Origin: Mycobacteriaceae bacterium
Lineage (GTDB): Bacteria > Actinomycetota > Actinomycetes > Mycobacteriales > Mycobacteriaceae
Assembly (NCBI GenBank): GCA_019242135.1
Contig: JAFAWC010000710.1
Span: 1-6,376, forward strand
DNA length: 6,376 bases
Direction: 5' to 3'
Both the position numbers and the translations under genes were made by a program. Below, in pieces: positions 1-6,376 of the stretch. A model generated the notes under the pieces. The model saw nothing but the letters and a program-made list of their open reading frames with translations. It searched no databases and had not been told where the DNA came from. How positions within the stretch are numbered: position 1 is the first letter of the stretch; every line of letters starts with the position of its first letter.

Positions 1-1
1 C

Positions 2-43
2 CCCGGCCACGCCGCACGGATCGAGCAGGTCGCCTACGACTGA
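2..43 (+). CDS. C-terminal end of an upstream gene (partial)
   Basis: The frame opening at base 2 is free of stops and reads PGHAARIEQVAYD before a TGA at 41-43. The fragment ends in a helix-like, Ala-rich stretch with good G/C third positions, as expected for the end of a GC-rich actinobacterial gene. It does not resemble the C-terminus of an MmpS protein, so it is not obviously the usual partner of the mmpL gene that starts 221 bp downstream. Thirteen residues are too few to name a family. A chance open frame at the window edge remains possible. Confidence 0.4.
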   Translation, partial: PGHAARIEQVAYD

Positions 44-80
44 TTCACAACGAGACAGCAAGTCACGACGTGGCGGCTGA

Positions 81-103
81 GATCTGCCGCTGCGGGCAGC
101 ATC
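81..103 (+). terminator. Weak hairpin, possible terminator of the upstream gene
   Basis: CTGCC at 84-88 pairs with GGCAG at 95-99 around a six-base loop, and GAT/ATC flanks could extend the stem past a one-base bulge. It lies about 40 bp after the stop at 43. There is no T-run, which is common for mycobacterial terminators but leaves the call weak. Confidence 0.22.
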
Positions 104-169
104 CGCCCTGACAAAACCGACCATGCCGCCCGGCTGGTTGCGCGTTACCCAACCGCCTTCGCCATGCTC

Positions 170-199
170 TTGATAGTGTCCGGTTCCGTACCGTACTGT
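170..199 (+). promoter_or_regulatory. Candidate promoter of mmpL
   Basis: TTGATA (170-175) and TACTGT (194-199) match the SigA-type -35 and -10 pattern (TTGACA, TAnnnT) with an 18-bp spacer. Transcription would begin near 205, about 60 bp before the mmpL start. The spacer carries two GTAC boxes five bases apart (188-191 and 193-196), and TGTCC occurs on both sides (177-181 and 197-201). Such repeats could form an operator for a TetR-type repressor, a common arrangement for mmpL genes, but no regulator gene is in view. The promoter call rests only on spacing and match. Confidence 0.4.
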
Positions 200-204
200 C
201 CATC

Positions 205-234
205 ATGCCCGCTCGCAGCGCACGAGACCGTTAA
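205..234 (+). CDS. Possible leaderless leader peptide before mmpL
   Basis: An ATG at 205 opens a nine-residue frame, MPARSARDR, that ends at TAA 232-234. The ATG sits five bases after the candidate -10 element, where transcription would be expected to start, so it could be translated without a ribosome binding site. Leaderless short ORFs are frequent in mycobacteria. Three of the nine residues are Arg. The frame is the same as that of mmpL, and its stop separates it from the mmpL ATG at 265. The call is speculative. Confidence 0.2.
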   Translation: MPARSARDR

Positions 235-264
235 CGGCTACACCTTCTGCTTGGACAAGGCCGG

Positions 265-3177
265 ATGAGCAACCATCAGACCCCGCGGCGTTCGTTGGCG
301 CAGGTGATCCGGCGGTTTTCGGTGCCGATAGCGCTTTTCTGGCTGGCCCTGGCCACGGCCACGAATGTCTTTGTGCCGCAGTTGGAGAAGGTTGCCCAAG
401 CACATAACGTGTCGCTGAGCCCTCAGGACGCGCCATCGATGCAGGCCAGTAAACGCATCGGCAAGGTGTTTCACGAGTTCGACTCCGACAGCGCAGCCAT
501 GATCGTCCTGGAGGGCGATCAGCCGCTCGGTGCAGACGCGCACACCTTCTATGACGGCCTGGTTCGAAAACTCTCCCAGGACACCACGCATGTAGAGCAC
601 ATCCAGGATTTCTGGGGGGATCCGCTGACCGCGGCGGGCTCGCAGAGCGCCGATGGCAAGGCGGCGCTTGTGCAGGTATATCTTGCCGGCAACCAGGGCG
701 AGACGTTATCCAATCAGTCCGTCGATGCCGTACGCGACATCGTGGACCACACGCCGGCGCCGCCAGGGGTCAAGGCCTATGTCACCGGTCCCGCGCCGCT
801 GATCACCGATCAGTTCGAGGTCGGCAGCAAAGGCACCCTCAAGGTCACCCTTATCACTATCGCGGTGATCGCGATAATGCTGTTTTCCGTCTACCGGTCT
901 GTCGTCACCCTCGTACTGGTCCTTTTCTCGGTGATGATCGAGTTGACAGCCGCGCGCGGAGTCGTCGCCTTACTGGCAAACTCCGGCATCATCGGGCTGT
1001 CAACCTACTCGACGAATCTGCTCACATTACTGGTCATCGCCGCCGGCACCGACTACGCGATCTTTATTCTCGGCCGTTATCACGAAGAGCGCCATGCCGG
1101 CCAGCAACGGAAAACAGCTCTTTATTCGATGTACCGGGGGACGGCGCACATCATCTTGGGTTCTGGCCTGACGATTGCCGGCGCGGTGTTTTGTCTGCGC
1201 TTTACCCGGCTTCCGTACTTCCAGAGCCTGGGCATCCCCGCTGCTATTGGAGTTCTGGTCGCACTGGTGGCGGCACTGACGCTGGCGCCGGCGATGCTGG
1301 CCATCGGACGCCATTTCGGCCTGTTCGACCCCAAGCGCGCGATGCGCACCCGGGGCTGGCGGCGCATCGGCACGGCCATTGTGCGCTGGCCTGGACCCAT
1401 CCTGGTGGTGACTGTCGCGGTGGCGCTGATCGGTCTGCTTGCCCTGCCGGGATACAAGACCAGCTATGACCCCCGCTCCTACATGCCGGCCAGCGCTCCG
1501 GCCAATGTCGGCTACGCGGCTGCGGAGCGGCATTTTTCGCAGGCCCGGCTGAATCCCGAACTGCTGATGATTGAGGCCGATCATGATCTGCGGACTCCGG
1601 CCGACATGATCCTGTTGGAAAGGGTTGCCAAGGCGGTTTTCCACACCCCCGGCATCGCCCAGGTGCAATCCATTACCAGGCCCTTGGGCACGCCGCTGGA
1701 CCACACCTCGATCCCGTTTCAGATAAGCGCGGGAAACGTCGGCCAGATCGAGAACCTGCCATACCAGCAAGCCCGCGCGAACGACCTGCTCAAGCAGGTC
1801 GCCGAGATCGACAAAACGATCGGCCTCCTGCGCCAACAGTTCGCCCTGCAGCAGCAGAGCGCCGACGCTACCCACGAGCAGGTTCAGGCGTTTCACGACA
1901 CCGTCGCCGTCGCACAGGACCTGCGCGACAAGATCGCCAACTTCGACGACTTCTTCCGGCCCTTGCGCAACTACTTCTATTGGGAACCGCACTGTTTCGA
2001 CATCCCGATCTGCTGGGCGCTGCGATCCATCTTTGACGCGCTCGACGGGATCGATGCGCTCACCGACCAGCTGGGAGACGTCACCGCGAGTCTCGACAAA
2101 CTGGATGCGCTGCAGCCGAAGCTGCTGGCGCTGATCCCACCCCAGATCGCCACTCAGGAAACCAATCGAGACCTGACGATGACGAACTACGCCACCCAGT
2201 CAGGCATCTACAATCAGACGGAACAAGCGTTGCAAAACGCGACCGCCCTGGGACAGGCGTACGACGCCTCCAAGACCGACGACTCCTTCTACCTGCCGCC
2301 GGAGGCTTTCTCGAACTCCGAATTCCAGCGCGGCCTCAAACTGTTCCTGTCGCCCGACGGTAAGGCCGCCCGGATGATCATCACCCACGATGGCGATCCC
2401 GCGACGCCTGCAGGCATCTCGCACATCGACGCGATCAGGCACGCAGCGGAAGAGGCTATTAAGGGAACCCCGCTGGCGGGCGCCAACATCTACATCGCCG
2501 GCACCGCCGCCACCTACAAGGACATCCAGGACGGCGCCAAATACGATCTGATGATCGCCGCGATCGCCGCGCTGAGCCTCATTCTGCTCATCATGATGAT
2601 CATCACCCGAAGCCTGGTCGCTGCGCTAGTCATCGTCGGGACCGTGGCACTGTCGTTGGGCGCCTCATTCGGCCTGTCGGTGCTGCTCTGGCAGGACCTC
2701 CTCGGCATCCAGCTGTACTGGATCGTGCTGGCACTTGCCGTCATCCTGCTGCTGGCGGTCGGATCGGACTACAACCTCCTGCTGATCTCCCGATTCAGAG
2801 AAGAGACTCGTGCCGGCCTGAACACCGGCATCATCCGCGCGATGGCAGGCTCCGGCGCGGTGGTGACCGCTGCCGGCCTGGTGTTCGCAGCCACCATGGC
2901 CTCCTTCGTGTTCGCCGATCTACGGATTCTCGGTCAGATCGGCACCACCATCGCGTTGGGCCTACTGTTCGACACGCTGATCGTGCGCTCGTTCATGACC
3001 CCGTCCATCGCAGCGCTTCTCGGGCGCTGGTTCTGGTGGCCCCAACGCGTGCGCACGCGCCCGGCGAGCGAGATGCTGCGTCCCTACGGAACGCGTCCTG
3101 CGGTTCGTGAATTGCTTCAACGCGAACCTGAGGACGCCGCGGTGACGTCGCCGCCGTCCGCCCCGGGTCAGGAATGA
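265..3177 (+). CDS. mmpL: MmpL family RND transporter, MmpL4/MmpL5 type
   Basis: This 970-residue inner-membrane exporter belongs to the mycobacterial MmpL branch of the RND superfamily, which moves lipids or siderophores using the proton gradient. Twelve hydrophobic helices are readable: TM1 at 18-37, a periplasmic porter domain to about 190, TM2-6 between 192 and 346, TM7 at 378-396, a second porter domain, and TM8-12 between 763 and 915. The proton-relay Asp-Tyr pairs of the family are intact in TM4 (D263-Y264, in GTDY) and TM10 (D835-Y836, in GSDY). The second porter domain contains the long Gln/Ala/Leu-rich coiled-coil hairpin typical of MmpL4 and MmpL5, about 503-665. Its tip holds C577 and C583 in a CFDIPICW motif. 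The length equals the usual 960-970. ATG 265 is the only usable start, since an in-frame TAA lies at 232; AAGG at 257-260 is a weak ribosome binding site. No mmpS is visible upstream. The cargo cannot be told from sequence. Confidence 0.96.
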   Translation: MSNHQTPRRSLAQVIRRFSVPIALFWLALATATNVFVPQLEKVAQAHNVSLSPQDAPSMQASKRIGKVFHEFDSDSAAMIVLEGDQPLGADAHTFYDGLVRKLSQDTTHVEHIQDFWGDPLTAAGSQSADGKAALVQVYLAGNQGETLSNQSVDAVRDIVDHTPAPPGVKAYVTGPAPLITDQFEVGSKGTLKVTLITIAVIAIMLFSVYRSVVTLVLVLFSVMIELTAARGVVALLANSGIIGLSTYSTNLLTLLVIAAGTDYAIFILGRYHEERHAGQQRKTALYSMYRGTAHIILGSGLTIAGAVFCLRFTRLPYFQSLGIPAAIGVLVALVAALTLAPAMLAIGRHFGLFDPKRAMRTRGWRRIGTAIVRWPGPILVVTVAVALIGLLALPGYKTSYDPRSYMPASAPANVGYAAAERHFSQARLNPELLMIEADHDLRTPADMILLERVAKAVFHTPGIAQVQSITRPLGTPLDHTSIPFQISAGNVGQIENLPYQQARANDLLKQVAEIDKTIGLLRQQFALQQQSADATHEQVQAFHDTVAVAQDLRDKIANFDDFFRPLRNYFYWEPHCFDIPICWALRSIFDALDGIDALTDQLGDVTASLDKLDALQPKLLALIPPQIATQETNRDLTMTNYATQSGIYNQTEQALQNATALGQAYDASKTDDSFYLPPEAFSNSEFQRGLKLFLSPDGKAARMIITHDGDPATPAGISHIDAIRHAAEEAIKGTPLAGANIYIAGTAATYKDIQDGAKYDLMIAAIAALSLILLIMMIITRSLVAALVIVGTVALSLGASFGLSVLLWQDLLGIQLYWIVLALAVILLLAVGSDYNLLLISRFREETRAGLNTGIIRAMAGSGAVVTAAGLVFAATMASFVFADLRILGQIGTTIALGLLFDTLIVRSFMTPSIAALLGRWFWWPQRVRTRPASEMLRPYGTRPAVRELLQREPEDAAVTSPPSAPGQE

Positions 3178-3608
3178 AGTCGGGAAACGCCCGGTAGTCG
3201 CCCTTTCAGTCGTGCGACCCTCAGTAGCTGAATGGTCATGTTCGTGGCCCCCACCATGGGGAGCACCCCGATGAAGGTTCGCACGGAGGGCCGGCCTCCA
3301 TGCAATTGTTCGAGGAAGCCAAAGACATAAAAGCATCCGGTTGAGAACATGGTTGCGGGTATCGCGTACGCGAGTAGTGATCGACAATCAGAAACAACTT
3401 CCGCCGCATAATCTGCCTCATCCGGCGACAGCGGTTCGCGTTTGTGCAGTTTACTCAAAACTGCCTTGTGGGCTCCGACTACTTCGCTTAGCGGCGCGGA
3501 GGTTCGATTCTCTAACCGTGTGACAAACACAAATGCACAGGTGGCGAACATTAGACCCAGCACGGCAACGAGTATCGTGAGATATCCAAATAGACTGGAA
3601 TCCACCAT
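3168..3608 (-). CDS. Small three-helix membrane protein, function unknown
   Basis: I do not recognise this 146-residue protein. It has three hydrophobic segments: about 7-29, 78-98 and 110-128. A charged loop at 30-77 (with [18 protein letters not shown]) separates the first two, and the tail is basic ([14 protein letters not shown]). Cysteines occur at 24, 75 and 92. I chose the ATG at 3608 because a perfect AAGGAG lies four bases upstream. The frame stays open to 3800, but the added 64 residues are low-complexity, and the other ATG at 3725 has no clear ribosome binding site. The gene converges on mmpL and its last ten bases overlap the end of mmpL, so the two transcripts would be antisense there. 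Base composition is clearly lower in GC than the flanking genes. Whether it assists the neighbouring transporter is unknown. Confidence 0.75.
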   Translation of the reverse strand: MVDSSLFGYLTILVAVLGLMFATCAFVFVTRLENRTSAPLSEVVGAHKAVLSKLHKREPLSPDEADYAAEVVSDCRSLLAYAIPATMFSTGCFYVFGFLEQLHGGRPSVRTFIGVLPMVGATNMTIQLLRVARLKGRLPGVSRLHS

Positions 3609-3612
3609 CCCG

Positions 3613-3618
3613 CTCCTT
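3613..3618 (-). promoter_or_regulatory. Ribosome binding site fixing the start of the small membrane protein
   Basis: CTCCTT on the plus strand reads AAGGAG on the minus strand. It stands four bases before the ATG at 3608 and decides that start over the longer frame. Confidence 0.75.
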
Positions 3619-3646
3619 CGCTCAGTCGTCGACCCGTGCCTCACGC

Positions 3647-3680
3647 CTCGAATGCCGAGCGACCCCGCTCCGGCATCGAG
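3647..3680. other. Strong imperfect hairpin in the leader of the small membrane protein
   Basis: The left arm CTCGAATGCCGAGC (3647-3660) pairs with the right arm GCTCCGGCATCGAG (3667-3680) around the six-base loop GACCCC. Thirteen base pairs form, with one unpaired base in each arm. It lies 39-72 bp upstream of the minus-strand start at 3608. No T-run follows on either strand, so it is not a classic terminator. If transcription starts near 3717 it would be a folded 5' leader element. Confidence 0.5.
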
Positions 3681-3723
3681 AACCTCTGAGGACGCTACCC
3701 CAACTAGACCGTTCTCTGATCCC

Positions 3724-3729
3724 ATTTTA
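3724..3729 (-). promoter_or_regulatory. Possible -10 element for the small membrane protein
   Basis: The minus strand reads TAAAAT here, matching TAnnnT, in the most AT-rich patch of the intergenic region. Transcription would start near 3717 and give a leader of about 110 bases containing the 3647-3680 hairpin. The -35 region, around 3747-3752, is a poor match. Confidence 0.3.
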
Positions 3730-3791
3730 TTGACTCTCGGCCAGGTGGCCCACCACCGCGACCTCGACGGCGACTGCGATGACTTAGATGA

Positions 3792-5000
<1,209 letters not shown>

Positions 5001-5031
5001 CGGTCAGGCACCCGCATCCCCGTCATGCCGC

Positions 5032-5051
5032 CGGTAGCGCGTTGCCTACCG
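5032..5051. terminator. Hairpin between convergent genes, possible shared terminator
   Basis: CGGTAG (5032-5037) and CTACCG (5046-5051) form a perfect six-base stem with an eight-base loop. It fits in the 51-bp gap between the antigen 85 stop (plus) and the stop of the 81-residue ORF (minus), where a two-way terminator would be expected. There is no T-run on either side. Confidence 0.35.
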
Positions 5052-5297
5052 TCACGAACGATTCCGGGCGCCCCACCCCAGGCCGGACGGTCTGGGTTCT
5101 AGTAAACCGGCCCAGGGAACTCGGGCACACAGTTCGCGAGCGCGGCGGCGCAGTTCTTCCGATTGGGCACAGAGTGCGCGTGACCGCGCGAGGAGTTTTG
5201 CTTGATAAGCAAAGACATCCAGCAGCTCAACGGGCACGCTGTGCGTGTGTGATTGCGTAGACGTGCATCGAGGTCGGCCAGGAGTCGAGGTGATCAT
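5052..5297 (-). CDS. Small leucine-heptad protein, hypothetical
   Basis: I cannot name this 81-residue ORF. Its middle (about 23-60) is a strongly helical Arg/Ser/Leu/Ala segment with leucines exactly seven apart at 35, 42, 49 and 56. Cysteines at 43 and 57 each follow a heptad leucine (ALCAQ and ELCAR). This predicts a short coiled coil. The N-terminus (1-21) and the Gly/Pro-rich C-terminus (61-81) look disordered. The ATG at 5297 is preceded by GAAGGA eight bases upstream, and a TGA closes it at 5052. A GTG at residue 21 is an alternative start without a ribosome binding site. It lies 113 bp downstream of the FAD oxidase gene on the same strand. It could be a small DNA- or protein-binding factor, or a chance open frame in GC-rich DNA. 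The heptad regularity and ribosome binding site favour a gene. Confidence 0.5.
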   Translation of the reverse strand: MITSTPGRPRCTSTQSHTHSVPVELLDVFAYQAKLLARSRALCAQSEELRRRARELCARVPWAGLLEPRPSGLGWGARNRS

Positions 5298-5410
5298 GAA
5301 CGGTGTCCTTCAGCGCTCGCTACTTGGCACTTTAGCCGTTAGCCACATGTAGTGCGAGCTGCGCCATTGGTGGTTCGAGCGAATTCGCGAGCGCCGGGGC
5401 CCACGTGCGG
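5298..5410. other. Spacer between FAD oxidase and leucine-heptad ORF
   Basis: No gene is visible in these 113 bases. They contain a perfect ten-base palindrome, GCGAATTCGC (5379-5388), just after the oxidase stop. Its stem would be too short to act as a terminator unaided. Confidence 0.4.
5306..5311 (-). promoter_or_regulatory. Ribosome binding site of the leucine-heptad ORF
   Basis: TCCTTC on the plus strand reads GAAGGA on the minus strand, eight bases before the ATG at 5297. A TAAAGT hexamer on the minus strand at 5334-5329 could be a -10 element, but its -35 region is poor. Confidence 0.45.
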
Positions 5411-6376
5411 CTAGAAATTCAGCCCGGAGAACATCACCCGGCCTGGATCGTACTTCTGCCGCACGGTGCTCAGCCGGGATAGGTTCTGGCCGAAGTAGCG
5501 CGACGGCGGCTGGTTTGCCTCGATGTAGTTCACATAGCCGCCGACGGAATACGGTTGCACCGCTTGGTGTGCCGTATTGAGCCAGTCGCTAGCAGCCGAC
5601 GGGGAACCGGCTGTTTCGACGTACCACTGCACCAGCGCGGACTCCCGACGCCACGGAAACGCCGTGGCCCCCGACGCCACGGTGGCCAGGGCGCCGTCGA
5701 GCGCGTGCATGATCGCCAACATTCGGCCCGCCCCGCGAGGAAAGGCGTCGACCGCCGAGGCGATCCCCTGAGCGGCGCCCGCGGTGATGGTCGGAAAAAC
5801 ATCGGATCCGCCGACATATCCGAGTGGCGTCGGATTGAGATTTCCGACGGCCAGATACCTCACCAGATCCAAATAGTTGAACGTGTGGTTCTCGACACCG
5901 CTCGCTTGCATTCCAACGGCGGAAACGATGGCGCTCGCCACGCTGCCACCCGACCCGACCGGGCAGGTCGCAAGAATACGACAGTGCGTACCCAGCGCGT
6001 CGACGGTCGCGTCGGTGAGCGCCCAGCTGCTTTGGTCTGCTGTACGCAGCCAATTCTGCCAACCGAGCAGTACCTGCGCGAATGACTGCGGCGGGAAATT
6101 GAGGTTCACGACGTCGAGGTCCCCCGCGGGGAACGTGGCAAAGGTGAGAGAGGTCGTCACCCCGAAGTTGCCGCCACCGCCACCGCGCAACGCCCAGAAT
6201 AAGTCGGGGTTGGTGGCGGCGGACGTGGTCACCGCCTGGCCGCCGGGTAGCACCACCGATGCCGACGTCAATTGGTCACAGAGCAGGCCCGCGTGCCGGG
6301 AATTAGCGCCCAGCCCACCGCCCAGGGCGTGCCCCGCGGCACCGACCGACGGGCAGGTACCCGTCGGGACGCCCCG
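5411..6376 (-). CDS. FAD-linked oxidase, berberine bridge enzyme type (5' end missing)
   Basis: The visible 321 residues are the C-terminal part of a flavin oxidoreductase that likely oxidises an alcohol, sugar or similar substrate and passes electrons to oxygen or another acceptor. The fragment begins RGVPTGTCPSVG and continues AGHALGGGLG, the second half of the FAD-binding fold. C8 of the fragment, in GTCPSVG, is at the position of the cysteine that joins covalently to FAD in bicovalent family members. The family motif NPDLFWALRGGGGGNFG follows at about 53-69. The protein ends in YDPGRVMFSGLNF, the usual BBE-domain close, before TAG at 5411-5413. Relatives have roughly 450-500 residues, so about 130-180 are missing, including the FAD-linking histidine and any signal peptide. 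The frame is open to the window edge, so the TTG at 6271 is not the start. The substrate cannot be inferred. Confidence 0.93.
   Translation of the reverse strand, partial: RGVPTGTCPSVGAAGHALGGGLGANSRHAGLLCDQLTSASVVLPGGQAVTTSAATNPDLFWALRGGGGGNFGVTTSLTFATFPAGDLDVVNLNFPPQSFAQVLLGWQNWLRTADQSSWALTDATVDALGTHCRILATCPVGSGGSVASAIVSAVGMQASGVENHTFNYLDLVRYLAVGNLNPTPLGYVGGSDVFPTITAGAAQGIASAVDAFPRGAGRMLAIMHALDGALATVASGATAFPWRRESALVQWYVETAGSPSAASDWLNTAHQAVQPYSVGGYVNYIEANQPPSRYFGQNLSRLSTVRQKYDPGRVMFSGLNF

Noticed and set aside
1027..1992. A 321-codon open frame on the minus strand inside mmpL
   Set aside because: It lies wholly opposite a well-conserved MmpL reading frame. Its translation is Arg/Gln/Gly-rich with no domain, which is the usual mirror frame of GC-rich coding DNA.
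5197..5213. A perfect palindrome, TTTGCTTGATAAGCAAA
   Set aside because: It falls within the coding part of the leucine-heptad ORF (AYQAK region) with no promoter at hand. It may be an operator if that ORF is not real, but chance is enough to explain it.
6269..6271. TTG as the start of the FAD oxidase
   Set aside because: The frame continues upstream to the window edge with the conserved flavin-binding motifs GTCPSVG and GGGLG, so this codon is internal.

Overview
The window looks like chromosome of a mycobacterium (genus level only). The evidence is a full-length MmpL transporter of the MmpL4/MmpL5 type beside a secreted antigen 85 mycolyltransferase with a complete catalytic triad. A third piece, part of a berberine-bridge-type FAD oxidase, fits the same background. 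Coding DNA is GC-rich. By hand count 39 of 60 bases are G or C at 2041-2100, while 3301-3420 has 58 of 120.

Layout. Positions 1-43 hold the probable last codons of an upstream plus-strand gene. Positions 44-264 are a leader with a possible terminator, a candidate promoter and a possible ten-codon leaderless ORF. The mmpL gene (265-3177, plus) follows, with no mmpS in view. A small three-helix membrane protein of unknown function (3168-3608, minus) converges on mmpL and overlaps its end by 10 bp. The divergent intergenic region 3609-3863 carries a strong imperfect hairpin on the small gene's side. On the other side is what looks like a leaderless promoter with a PhoP-like direct repeat for the antigen 85 gene (3864-5000, plus). 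After a short convergent gap comes an 81-residue minus-strand ORF with a leucine heptad pattern (5052-5297). It is followed by the 3' two-thirds or so of a minus-strand FAD oxidase that runs off the right edge (5411-6376).

How the genes may fit together. MmpL proteins move lipids or siderophores across the inner membrane, and antigen 85 enzymes transfer mycolic acids onto trehalose and arabinogalactan outside it. Both therefore serve the outer envelope, but they do not form an operon: a minus-strand gene lies between them and antigen 85 has its own apparent promoter. No sequence signal ties the oxidase to envelope work. I see no insertion sequence, CRISPR array, tRNA or rRNA. The most distinctive points are the extended, insertion-bearing antigen 85 paralog and its promoter, the mmpL without mmpS, and the low-GC membrane protein with a structured leader. 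None of this amounts to a clearly new system.
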